In this document: piece by piece, positions 27,381 to 37,146 of the stretch
Layout: each line of letters begins with the position of its first letter
How positions within the stretch are numbered: the first letter of the stretch is position 1
Assembly: GCF_000403135.1 (NCBI RefSeq)
Contig: NZ_AQPN01000079.1
Span: 88,323 to 152,322, forward strand
Length of the DNA stretch: 64,000 nucleotides
Direction: 5' to 3'
DNA from: Arcticibacter svalbardensis MN12-7
GTDB taxonomy: Bacteria; Bacteroidota; Bacteroidia; Sphingobacteriales; Sphingobacteriaceae
Notes under the pieces: generated by a model
Told to the model about the DNA's origin: nothing
The model's input: only the letters and a program-made list of their open reading frames with translations
Databases searched by the model: none
Program-made: the position numbers and the translations under genes

Positions 27381-28468
27381 TGTTTGATAGTCCTCCCCTT
27401 CCAGGTTATTGTTTTGCTCAAGTATTTCTGCACAGAGAGGATGGCGATGAAAAGCAGTGTAGCCATTTGAAAGGGATGGAGCAACACATTCCATAACGCA
27501 TGTTGCCCGCTTAACAGAGAAATCATCACACGACTTAAGATGATTAGCGTCAAGGCAAACATAAATAGGTGAAAAGGAAGGTAGGAGGCAATAAACAGTG
27601 GTCCGATCATCACCAGCATCAGATAACAAATTAACGCACCAATATTTTTATTAAAGCCGGCCAACAGATTTTTACTAAATCCGTTTATCCCTTCTTCATA
27701 ACTTTTATACATGCGGCATGAAATATAGCCATTTGCCAGTAAGGCCTCGGCATTGTACCGGTAAGTTTTAATCAGTTTAATCAGTTCGATATCTTCCAGG
27801 ACTTTGTCCTTTACCTGGGCATGCCAGGAATGATGATGGTATAAGGCACTTTCAAACAACATAAACTGGCCGCTTGCAGCTGCAAAAGCAGAATTTTTAG
27901 AAATCCGCACCAGCCGTAACGGAAGCAGATTGAGCAAAATGAAGTGCATTAAAGGAACAACCATCCTTTCGCCGATACTTCCCATAATTTGGTTGGTAAA
28001 CAGACTTAAAAGGGCAAGCTTTCCTAGCTTCATCCGGTGTAATACACTATTTATCAATCCCTCTTTGATTTGCGTATCGGCATCAATAAAGAGCAAATAT
28101 TTCCCTTTGGCTAATTTACTGAGCTGGTGACAGGCATAGTTTTTCCCCAACCATCCATCCGGCAATTTATTTCCTTTGAATACTTTGAAACGGTCGTCAA
28201 GTAGGGCATATTCCGTACAGAGATTGAAAGTGGCATCGGTAGACTGATCATCCAGTATTAAAATTTCGAGATTTTGATAGGACTGATTGCTGATCGATTG
28301 AAGTAATGCTTCAATACGCCCTTCCTCATTGCGCGCAGGTATTAATATGGAAACCAAATCGTTGTATTTCCTTGATGATGACGGCAGTTTAGGGTTAGAA
28401 ATAAAATTAAACAGGGTAACTGCGAATCGTATAATTAAGAAGAAGAAAATAATATAAAAAACAAGCAT
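27377..28468 (-). CDS. Family 2 glycosyltransferase, probably carotenoid glycosyltransferase
   Basis: The 363-residue protein has an N-terminal anchor, a GT-A domain (VSILIPARNEEGRIEALLQS, ILDDQSTDAT, LLFIDADTQI containing the DxD-like site) and C-terminal membrane helices. Family members include diaponeurosporenoate glucosyltransferases. Here the overlapping cruF gene and adjacent acyltransferase point to glycosylation of the hydroxylated carotenoid end at the inner membrane. The sugar donor cannot be inferred. Confidence 0.87.
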   Translation of the reverse strand: MLVFYIIFFFLIIRFAVTLFNFISNPKLPSSSRKYNDLVSILIPARNEEGRIEALLQSISNQSYQNLEILILDDQSTDATFNLCTEYALLDDRFKVFKGNKLPDGWLGKNYACHQLSKLAKGKYLLFIDADTQIKEGLINSVLHRMKLGKLALLSLFTNQIMGSIGERMVVPLMHFILLNLLPLRLVRISKNSAFAAASGQFMLFESALYHHHSWHAQVKDKVLEDIELIKLIKTYRYNAEALLANGYISCRMYKSYEEGINGFSKNLLAGFNKNIGALICYLMLVMIGPLFIASYLPFHLFMFALTLIILSRVMISLLSGQHALWNVLLHPFQMATLLFIAILSVQKYLSKTITWKGRTIKQ

Positions 28469-28471
28469 TGA

Positions 28472-29164
28472 TTAGACGATAATACGGCTTTGCACTTGCC
28501 GCGAGTGTTCATAATGTTTATTATAGGCACTTTTAATTAATTGCAGACTTGTAAACTCTGCTCCTTCCCAATTTTGCAGATAACTAGTTATAGTTGGTTT
28601 ACGATTCTCAAAGTAATCAACGAAGGAAGCTGAAAAAACGTATTGAAAAGTTTTATTGGATGAATTTATAAGGTTCATCAGCCCTTTTTCAAAGATCACT
28701 TCCTTGGCAGTACCTGAATGTAATTTGCCTTGTGGAAAGATAAGAACCAGGTTATTGGGATCATTAAGCAGCTGCCCGGCATACTCCAATGAACGGACCA
28801 TACTGCGGGAATGTTTTTTCACCGGAAATGCTCCCAGATACTTCAGGAACCATACCTTTTTGTAGTTCTCCTCGGTAACCATGACATAAAAAGTTTTCCG
28901 GTAATGGATCCGGTTAACCTGATACATCATAAATCCATCCCACCAGGAAAAATGATTAGCCAACAGCAAAATAGAACGATCTTTTTGAAAGGGTTCCCGA
29001 TTAAAGGAAAACTTTAAAAAATCTTTTTTTATTATCGAGCTGATATACCAGGTAAAGAATGATTTAACCAGTGACTTGTACATAGAATCAGGTTCAAGCC
29101 GGTAATATAGCTGTTTTTGAAGTTTATTCCTAAAGTTTAAATAAGGTGTTCGAATTTTTCCCAA
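28472..29164 (-). CDS. PlsC-like acyltransferase, probably acting on glycosylated carotenoid
   Basis: The acyltransferase motif is LLANHFSWWDGFMM (NHxxxxD), followed by VMVTEENYKK and the block-3-like LIFPQGKLHSG. The start at 29164 overlaps rluA by 28 bp; an internal ATG at 29083 (MYKSLVKSF) is an alternative. Lysophospholipid acylation is possible, but the operon with the glycosyltransferase and cruF makes acylation of a carotenoid glycoside the better guess. Confidence 0.83.
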   Translation of the reverse strand: MGKIRTPYLNFRNKLQKQLYYRLEPDSMYKSLVKSFFTWYISSIIKKDFLKFSFNREPFQKDRSILLLANHFSWWDGFMMYQVNRIHYRKTFYVMVTEENYKKVWFLKYLGAFPVKKHSRSMVRSLEYAGQLLNDPNNLVLIFPQGKLHSGTAKEVIFEKGLMNLINSSNKTFQYVFSASFVDYFENRKPTITSYLQNWEGAEFTSLQLIKSAYNKHYEHSRQVQSRIIV

Positions 29165-29856
29165 AAACCATCGTGTGGTAAGGGGGCAATAATGTCTACA
29201 GGCTCATTTTTTACCGGGTGAATAAACTGAAGTCTACGGGCATGCAGGGCAATTGTCTTCCTTAAACTTCCTCTGGGATAGCCGTATTTATTGTCGCCAA
29301 CAATAGGGCAGTCCAGGGTAGATAGTTGTACTCTGATTTGGTGCGGGCGACCTGTTAAAGGGTCTACTTCAATTAAATAGTAGCCTCCCATTTCGCCAAT
29401 GAGTTTATAGTTGAGTTCAGATCGCAAGCTTCCCGGAACTTCTTCGTTATAAGCTTTGGTAACGTTCTTCTGTGGGTTTTTAATGAGCCAGTGTACCAGG
29501 TTTCCTGATTCGGGAACGGGTCTGTTGCGTACAACGGCAAGGTAGGTTTTGTTCATGAGGCGCGACTTGAACAAGGCATTTACCCGCTCGAGCGCTTTAC
29601 TGGTGCGGGCAAACAGAATCACTCCGCTTACAGGTCTGTCCAGCCGGTGCACTACCCCTAAAAAGGCCTTATTGGGCTTATGATATTTGAGGGCAATGTA
29701 TTTTGCAACCTTTTCATCCAGAGATTCGTCTCCGGTATCATCTACCTGAACAATATCTCCTGCCCTTTTATTCACCGCAACGAGATGGTTATCTTCGAAT
29801 AAGACATCCTTTTCTGTTACATCATGATTGATATATAAATTATCAGCTTTACCCAT
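29137..29856 (-). CDS. RluA-family pseudouridine synthase
   Basis: The 239 residues contain the catalytic motif HRLDRPVSGVILFARTSKAL (Asp as nucleophile), NKTYLAVV and GRPHQIRVQLS. The protein isomerises uridine in rRNA or tRNA; which site cannot be predicted. There is no S4 domain. It starts 8 bp after panB and overlaps the next gene, so it is an insertion of housekeeping function inside the pigment operon. Confidence 0.92.
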   Translation of the reverse strand: MGKADNLYINHDVTEKDVLFEDNHLVAVNKRAGDIVQVDDTGDESLDEKVAKYIALKYHKPNKAFLGVVHRLDRPVSGVILFARTSKALERVNALFKSRLMNKTYLAVVRNRPVPESGNLVHWLIKNPQKNVTKAYNEEVPGSLRSELNYKLIGEMGGYYLIEVDPLTGRPHQIRVQLSTLDCPIVGDNKYGYPRGSLRKTIALHARRLQFIHPVKNEPVDIIAPLPHDGFWEKFEHLI

Positions 29857-29864
29857 TTATCACC

Positions 29865-30680
29865 TTAATATTGTTCTTTCTCGTTGGGAAAGTCACTCGA
29901 TTTTACATCACTAATATACGCCTTTACAGCACCACTCATTACCTCATAGAGATTAGCATATTGACGAAGAAAACGAGGTTTAAATCCCTTGTTCAGTCCT
30001 AACATATCATGAATAACGAGTACCTGTCCATCGCATGCATTTCCGGCGCCGATACCAATAGTAGGAATTTTAAGACTTGCAGTAGCTTGAGCAGCCAGCG
30101 AAGCTGGTATTTTTTCAAGTACTACACCAAAACAACCAGCTTCCTGTAAGACTAAAACGTCCTGCAACAGTTTATAAGCTTCAGCTTCTTCCTTTGCCCT
30201 TACGGTGTAGGTGCCGAATTTATGAATAGATTGAGGAGTTAAACCGAGATGACCCATAACAGGGATACCTGCAGTAATGATGCGTTCGATAGATTCTCTT
30301 ATTTCTTCGCCACCTTCGAGTTTTACAGCATGTGCACCCGATTCCTTCATGATCCGAATGGCTGAATTCAGAGCCTCTTTGGAGTTACCCTGGTAGGTTC
30401 CAAAAGGAAGGTCGACTACCACGAGGCAACGTGTAGCTGCCCGTACGACAGATGCCGCATGATAAATCATCTGATCAAGAGTGATTGGCAATGTAGTTTC
30501 ATGTCCGGCCATTACATTAGAAGCGGAGTCTCCTACAAGGATCACGTCTATGCCTGCTTCGTCCACAACTTTGGCCATAGAATAATCATAAGCAGTAAGC
30601 ATGGAGATCCTTTCGCCCCTTGATTTCATCTCATGCAGGGTATTGGTGGTAATACGTTTTATCTGTGTATGCACTGACAT
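29865..30680 (-). CDS. panB: 3-methyl-2-oxobutanoate hydroxymethyltransferase
   Basis: The first step of pantothenate synthesis transfers a hydroxymethyl group from methylene-THF to ketoisovalerate. Visible are [54 protein letters not shown] and [15 protein letters not shown], giving the magnesium and substrate residues. The 271 residues form a full PanB. It is the first gene of a leftward operon with rluA, acyltransferase, glycosyltransferase and cruF. Confidence 0.96.
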   Translation of the reverse strand: MSVHTQIKRITTNTLHEMKSRGERISMLTAYDYSMAKVVDEAGIDVILVGDSASNVMAGHETTLPITLDQMIYHAASVVRAATRCLVVVDLPFGTYQGNSKEALNSAIRIMKESGAHAVKLEGGEEIRESIERIITAGIPVMGHLGLTPQSIHKFGTYTVRAKEEAEAYKLLQDVLVLQEAGCFGVVLEKIPASLAAQATASLKIPTIGIGAGNACDGQVLVIHDMLGLNKGFKPRFLRQYANLYEVMSGAVKAYISDVKSSDFPNEKEQY

Positions 30681-30761
30681 CGTTTTGTCTGAATTGATAA
30701 TATGCGCAAATGTAGAAAGTATAGTGGATTAATTGGCAATTAATTTATACCTTTGACCCCT

Positions 30762-30983
30762 GTGAAAATTGAAGTGACCTACTTCAGTATGTTGTACTCT
30801 GAATCCGGAAAATCTTTCGGGAGTTTTAAGCTTTTTCATTTTTTTACCGATTTACTAAATCAAGGTTATGCAGAGAAAGATTTCATTCTGGCATATGGCC
30901 CCGGTGCAGAGAATCTCTACTACGAATGGACGAATGCGCTATTAAACGAAAAGCAACAAATAAATTTATACGATATTAATTGA
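30762..30983 (+). CDS. Hypothetical protein coupled to carA
   Basis: I use the GTG at 30762 (73 residues); a TTG at 30753 and an ATG at 30789 are alternatives. The protein reads MKIEVTYFSMLYSESGKSF, then LLNQGYAEKDFILAYGPGAE. It is soluble, acidic-aromatic and unlike any family I know. Its TGA lies one base before the carA ATG, suggesting coupled translation. No function can be given. Confidence 0.6.
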   Translation: MKIEVTYFSMLYSESGKSFGSFKLFHFFTDLLNQGYAEKDFILAYGPGAENLYYEWTNALLNEKQQINLYDIN

Positions 30984-30984
30984 C

Positions 30985-32097
30985 ATGATCAACTACATCA
31001 AACTACCTGCTGTGCTCCTTTTAGAGGATGGAACGGTATACCACGGCAAGGCAGCCGGAAAGATTGGCACAACCACCGGGGAGATTTGTTTTAATACAGG
31101 TATGACTGGTTATCAGGAAATCTTTACGGATCCTTCCTATTTTGGCCAGATTATGGTTACGACCAATGCCCACATAGGAAACTATGGCGTGAATTCGGAA
31201 GAAATTGAATCGGGTGATATTAAGATCGCTGGATTGGTTTGTAAGAATTTCAATATCGCTTACAGCCGGAAACAATCGGACAAGTCTATTCAGGATTATT
31301 TTCAGGAAGAGAATGTTGTAGGGATTTCCGATGTGGATACCCGTTCTCTGGTTCGTCACATTCGTGATAAGGGAGCAATGAATGCAATCATATCATCAGA
31401 AGTGTTGGACATTGAGGAATTAAAAAAAACGCTTGCTGCGATTCCATCTATGGATGGTTTGGAGCTTGCTTCGCTGGTAAGTACCAAAGAACCGTATTAC
31501 TATGGAAATGAAGGTGCTAAACATCGGGTGGCTGTTTTGGATCTGGGTGTTAAGAAAAATATTCTGCGCAACTTTGACCACCGTGATGTTTATGCTAAAA
31601 TATTTCCGGCAAAGACTTCTTTTGAAGAAATGGAGAAATGGGCACCGGACGGATATTTCATATCGAATGGCCCCGGCGATCCCTCTTCTATGCCTTATGC
31701 CATTGAAACGGTAAAAAATGTACTATCGGCTGATAAACCTTTATTTGGTATTTGTCTGGGACATCAGTTACTGGCACTTGCTAATGACATCCGGACGATG
31801 AAAATGTTTAATGGTCACCGTGGTTTAAATCATCCGGTTAAAAATATTATTATCGATCATTGCGAAGTGACATCACAGAATCATGGATTCGGTGTAATTC
31901 AGGAAGATGTTCGTAATTCGGATCTGGTAGAGATTACCCATCTGAATCTGAACGATAATTCAATTGAAGGAATAAGGGTAAAAGGTAAAAAGGCCTTTTC
32001 GGTACAGTATCACCCTGAATCGTCTCCCGGTCCGCATGATTCACGCTATCTGTTTGATCAGTTTATAGATTCAATGATTCCGGAAACGGCTATCTAA
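30985..32097 (+). CDS. carA: Carbamoyl phosphate synthase small subunit
   Basis: It hydrolyses glutamine and passes ammonia to CarB for pyrimidine and arginine synthesis. The N-terminal CarA domain has FNTGMTGYQEIFTDPSYFGQ. The class I amidotransferase domain has GPGDPSS, the nucleophile Cys in FGICLGHQLLALA, and the His-Glu pair in QYHPESSPGP. The length of 370 is complete. No carB is in view. Confidence 0.96.
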   Translation: MINYIKLPAVLLLEDGTVYHGKAAGKIGTTTGEICFNTGMTGYQEIFTDPSYFGQIMVTTNAHIGNYGVNSEEIESGDIKIAGLVCKNFNIAYSRKQSDKSIQDYFQEENVVGISDVDTRSLVRHIRDKGAMNAIISSEVLDIEELKKTLAAIPSMDGLELASLVSTKEPYYYGNEGAKHRVAVLDLGVKKNILRNFDHRDVYAKIFPAKTSFEEMEKWAPDGYFISNGPGDPSSMPYAIETVKNVLSADKPLFGICLGHQLLALANDIRTMKMFNGHRGLNHPVKNIIIDHCEVTSQNHGFGVIQEDVRNSDLVEITHLNLNDNSIEGIRVKGKKAFSVQYHPESSPGPHDSRYLFDQFIDSMIPETAI

Positions 32098-32101
32098 TAA
32101 C

Positions 32102-32137
32102 AAAACCCGTTGATGTAAGATCGGCGGGTTTTTTTGT
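32102..32137 (+). terminator. Terminator of carA
   Basis: AAACCCG and CGGGTTT form a short stem with about a 15-base loop, followed by seven or more T. It starts five bases after the carA stop. Confidence 0.75.
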
Positions 32138-32156
32138 TTAAAATCACTATTTTTTG

Positions 32157-32168
32157 TAACATATGTTA
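32157..32168. promoter_or_regulatory. Palindrome TAACATATGTTA upstream of enolase promoter
   Basis: A perfect 12-bp palindrome lies 22 bp upstream of the -7 element at 32191. It could be an operator. No regulator can be named. Confidence 0.35.
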
Positions 32169-32190
32169 TTATCGGTGTTTTAAAAAACAT

Positions 32191-32198
32191 TACTTTTG
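32191..32198 (+). promoter_or_regulatory. Bacteroidota -7 promoter element of eno
   Basis: tactttTG fits the Bacteroidota consensus TAnnTTTG exactly and lies 83 bp before the enolase ATG. A convincing -33 TTG box at standard distance is not obvious. Confidence 0.55.
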
Positions 32199-32244
32199 CG
32201 ATTAATCCTGCTTAATGTAATAAGCTACGCAGAACACGATATAA

Positions 32245-33576
<1,332 letters not shown>

Positions 33577-33611
33577 AATACTGATTTTTTAAATTATTAT
33601 TTTTAATTGAG

Positions 33612-33643
33612 CATCCCGTATGATAATCATACGGGATGTTTCT
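33612..33643 (+). terminator. Terminator of eno
   Basis: A perfect 12-bp stem CATCCCGTATGA/TCATACGGGATG with loop TAA is followed by TTTCT, 36 bp after the enolase stop. Confidence 0.85.
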
Positions 33644-33656
33644 ATATTTGTACTAG

Positions 33657-33959
33657 ATGAAGCAAATATTACATCTGTTCAGCAATAAATATTTTCTTTC
33701 TGCAATGGTATTTGCAGGATGGATGCTATTTTTTGATCGGAACGATCTGATATCGCAATATGACTACAGAACAGAGCTAACCAAACTTCAGGAAGAAAAG
33801 GATTTTTATACGTTTGAAATTGAACGTGTAAAAAAGACGTTGGATGAGTTGACTACAAATCAGGCTATGCTTGAGAAATTCGCACGTGAAAAATACCTCA
33901 TGAAAAAAGAGAATGAGGATGTTTATGTGATCATTCCGGAAAGTCCGAAAGAGAAATAG
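33657..33959 (+). CDS. Septum formation initiator family protein (FtsB/DivIC-like)
   Basis: The 100-residue protein has one N-terminal membrane helix (YFLSAMVFAGWMLFF) followed by a periplasmic coiled coil (LQEEKDFYTFEIERVKKTLD). It ends with FAREKYLMKKENEDVYVI, the characteristic DivIC/FtsB tail. It is a division protein that would bridge FtsL and FtsQ at the septum. Enolase next to an FtsB-like gene is a widespread arrangement. Confidence 0.9.
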   Translation: MKQILHLFSNKYFLSAMVFAGWMLFFDRNDLISQYDYRTELTKLQEEKDFYTFEIERVKKTLDELTTNQAMLEKFAREKYLMKKENEDVYVIIPESPKEK

Positions 33960-33984
33960 GTATATCTATTAAACCTTATTTACA

Positions 33985-34467
33985 TTGAATCCGTTATTTA
34001 AGATCTGTTTTACGCTTACAATAGCTTTATTGCTGTGCGGAAAACAATTGGCAATAGCGCAAAATGTTGCTGATTCGCAAAACGATGTCATTGTTCTGAA
34101 TGATAATACGCCCATAAAAAGAAATACTTCGCTGAATTACATTGGAGAGATAAAAGGTCGCTCTTATATTAAAGTTGTATTGAATCCTTCTCTAACGGAT
34201 GGGTTAGAGTCTAATTCAGCAAGTAGGATTATTTTGGTTAAAGGAACGTGTTATGAGGCTGCGTCGGGTAACACCTTTTTTATGAGCGGAGACTTCAATT
34301 CGCAGACAAGAATATGGCACCTGAAGTGTGTGAATAGTAAAAAGCAGACGATCTATACTTTTCAGGGAAGGGAGAATTATGAGGGGACTATTGAGGGTTC
34401 TTTTAAAGCGAAAGGAGGAAGTCTGGCTTTCTATCTCTTTAAAAAGGATGATTATAATTCGTTGTAA
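33985..34467 (+). CDS. Hypothetical secreted protein
   Basis: The frame opens with TTG at 33985, and no ATG lies in the first 100 residues. The start is supported by a signal peptide (MNPLFKICFTLTIALLLCG, cleavage after AIAQ). The 160-residue protein looks beta-rich, with GEIKGRSYIKVVLNPSL and GRENYEGTIEGSFKAKGG, and resembles no family I recognise. It follows the FtsB-like gene by 25 bp, and may be exported to the periplasm or surface. Confidence 0.75.
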   Translation: MNPLFKICFTLTIALLLCGKQLAIAQNVADSQNDVIVLNDNTPIKRNTSLNYIGEIKGRSYIKVVLNPSLTDGLESNSASRIILVKGTCYEAASGNTFFMSGDFNSQTRIWHLKCVNSKKQTIYTFQGRENYEGTIEGSFKAKGGSLAFYLFKKDDYNSL

Positions 34468-34529
34468 TTTCTTTGAGTTTGTTTATAGTTTCATTGGTTT
34501 TATTAACGCGATGCAGGTTGTACTATATG

Positions 34530-34670
34530 TTATAAATCGCCACTTCGCTTAGTTGAAGCGAGATATTTGCAGGACTAGCTTTCCTATTTATTATCTCCTT
34601 AATGGTTGATTTTCATATTATAAATTTCTGCTCTTTTCTTAGAAATCACTCGGCGGAAAGGAATGCAAGG
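34530..34670. repeat. Two decayed copies of the 3' end of the VWA-type gene
   Basis: The 21 bases at 34530-34550 are identical to 34692-34712, the end of the adjacent gene. The sequence 34618-34670 is a diverged copy of 34692-34743 and still reads AFLSAE-stop-FLRK on the minus strand, compared with AFLSIEWFLRKRSGD in the gene. The copies occupy the 224-bp gap downstream of the gene, which otherwise has no coding content. Confidence 0.7.
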
Positions 34671-34691
34671 GTTGGCTATCCGGATTTTTTA

Positions 34692-36775
34692 TTATAAATC
34701 GCCACTTCGCTTTCTTAGAAACCATTCGATGGAAAGGAATGCGATAATAAGGAAGAATAATGCTTTTTTATTAATGAGTTCGACATAGCTTGAATCAGCG
34801 TAAGATATTGTTTTAACCATCTCGCTTTTGTTGATAGCGTTAAATAGTTGATTCAATTGATCGGGAGAAAACATTTCTGCTCCACTCTCTTTTGAGAGCT
34901 GACTTAAGAGATGATGATTGGCTTTGGTTTCTTGAAGCTCCAGTTGATTTTCTGTGATCAGAATTCGACCTTCTGCGGTATAGGATTGACTTCCTATGTT
35001 TGTTGTTGCCTGATATACATATTCGCCGACTGGTAAAAAACCTGCATCTAAGGTATAAGACTTATTTATTCTGGAAAATAGAAATGAAAATACCTGCTTT
35101 TTATTGTTACTGATTGTAAGGGGTACATCCGGACTGTTTATAAGCTCGTAGGCGTCATTATAAAGTTCGGCATTCAATATGACCCGCTCATTTTCGTTAA
35201 AGGTTTTCTGAGCGGTATATACCCTAAATTTTCGTTTATCTACATCGGCTAACAGGTACTGTACCGACTTACTGAGTAACTGATCGATGCTAGCCGTGTT
35301 TCCATAGGTGTTAAAGGACTGTAACCGCCATTTCCAGATTCCTTCTCCGGCAAGCACAGCGGTCTTTGGTTTGGCATCGACAGAAAAACTTAAAAGTGGA
35401 TTTGTGACCGGGTTGCCCGTTTGCTGGAACAGCAGGTCAACATGATTCCCTTTAAACTGAACATTGGAAAAAGGAATTAAAAGCGGACCATATTGCTTGA
35501 GCTGATCTTTTAGACTGTCGGCCATTACAAAAGAGGAAAAGGAAGGATTTAAAACGGCTGTAACTTCTCTTAATTGGCCGTTTGAATTGACCTTCAGCAA
35601 ATTTTGATGATTGGAAAACTGATTTAGATTGCTCTGGGCACCTAGAATGAAGAATATTGGTTTATCCTTAATCTGGTTCATCAAAGTACTTACAGGCTGA
35701 GTAAGAGAAGGAAGCTGATGTAAAATAACCAGATCAGCTTTTTCCAATACGCTACTATTGATAGCTTGAGCATATTCAACCTGTACTTCAAAGCTTTTAA
35801 TTGTTTCAAGTGCTTGTTTAATAGCACTAATATCAGGATGCGGCGAGTTGGCTACCAGGAGTATATTTTTTTTGTTTCCTCTATCCTGATGTAAAAATCC
35901 TGCTGATTATTATTTTTAGACAGTTCATTGTTTACCGGATCGATCGCTACGGTATACTTTTTAATTCCTGGTTTATCGGAAGGAAGGATTACAGGAATAT
36001 TAACTTGATAATCATTGGAATTGATGTCGAGATCTTTTTTAGATAATGTAGTGTTATTGCTTCGAACAGTTATTCTGCTTTTCAGTCCTTTACTTTGATA
36101 GGCTGCCGCCTGAACTTCTATTTGGAAATCATTTCCGGATTGAACGGTCTCGTTATAATTTACGTTTGCAATCAAAAGATCTTTCTTAGGAATAGTATCT
36201 CCAAGGGCAATACTATAAATTGGTGCTTTAATTGAGAGTGCTGCCTCTTGGGGGTCTCCTCCCCGATTATATAGACCATCACTTGCAAGAATTATAGCTC
36301 CAATGTTTCTGCCCGCATATTGATTCCTGATGAAGCTGAAAAGGGATGATATATCAGTGCTTTTATCGTTGAAATTAAGGGAATAACCAGGTCGTGTAGT
36401 ACTGCCTAGCAATAGCGTGTCTATTTGATATTTTTGAGACAGGCGCTTATAAAATTCATCCATTTGCTTTTGATATTTTGCAAACTGGAATCCGGCTGGT
36501 GCTGAGGTTTTGAGAGAGGTAGAATTATCCTGCACGAGAATTAAGACAGGTTTTTCAAGTTTGAAACTATTAAGCTTAAGGAGAGGGGCAAAAAGAAGGA
36601 AGGTAATGAGTGCGACACTGACCGTCCGGAGTGAGAAATAGAGATATTGAGGGACGGTTGAGGTTATCCGCTTTTTACCATACAATAAGTACGCATATCC
36701 TAACCCTAAAAGGATACTGGCTAATAACCCTAAAAAATGAGATGTATTAAATTCCAAAGGCAAATGAAATAGCAT
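34692..36775 (-). pseudogene. VWA-like/BatA-type membrane protein, one-base frameshift
   Basis: The first part (36775 to about 35870) has two N-terminal membrane helices and a von Willebrand-like pattern (ILVQDNSTSLKTS, then GAIILASDGLYNRGGDPQEA). It derails at FYIRIEETKK. A change of one base in the run of eight A, or the following three, at 35866-35877 opens the second part (NILLVANSPHPDISAIKQAL). That part ends with an IIAFLSIEWFLRKR membrane segment at 34692. Joined, it has about 694 residues and looks complete. Such proteins are inner-membrane components of unclear role in Bacteroidota. Confidence 0.85.
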
Positions 36776-36802
36776 ATTTACTACTATGTAAATATGCTAT
36801 TT
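36767..36802. repeat. Perfect 15-bp inverted repeat covering the VWA gene start codon
   Basis: AAATAGCATATTTAC (36767-36781) and GTAAATATGCTATTT (36788-36802) are exact reverse complements around a 6-base spacer. The start codon of the VWA-type gene is at 36775-36773, inside one arm. In the transcript the ATG would be paired, so the stem may control translation or act as a DNA operator. Confidence 0.75.
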
Positions 36803-36816
36803 TTAATTCAAATTAT

Positions 36817-37146
36817 GACATGCCTTCGTTAACTGAAAGGGGCTGGTCTTTATAAGAATTAATTGTTTTAATTTCTTATTAAGACTTGCCTCAGTCAATT
36901 CAAATGACTTGACATTAATTTTAAAATATTATTTTCAATTATTACTAAGACATGCCTCAGTCAACTGAAAGAACCTGGTCTTAATATTAATTTATTGTTT
37001 TTATTTATTATTAAGACATGCCTCGGTCAATTCAAATGACTTGACATTAATTTTAAAATATTATTTTCAATTATTACTAAGACATGCCTCAGTCAACTGA
37101 AAGAACCTGGTCTTAATATTAATTTATTGTTTTTACTTATTATTAA
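36817..37146. repeat. 66-bp tandem array derived from the 3' end of fabG
   Basis: Units begin at 36817, 36883, 36949, 37015 and 37081, each exactly 66 bp apart. A sixth begins at 37147 inside fabG. Each starts like gacatgcctcagtcaactga, which is the reverse of the last codons of fabG (SVDGGMS). Two alternating forms give a 132-bp higher-order period: 36949 and 37081 differ at one base, and 36883 and 37015 at two. Confidence 0.9.

Noticed and set aside
27381..27629. Longer N-terminus for the cruF-type gene
   Set aside because: The extended frame passes through the glycosyltransferase coding region and lacks hydrophobic family sequence. The ATG at 27380 overlaps that stop in the usual ATGA fashion.
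36817..37146. CRISPR-like array
   Set aside because: The 66-bp units have no distinct spacers. Whole units are repeated, and they derive from the fabG 3' end.
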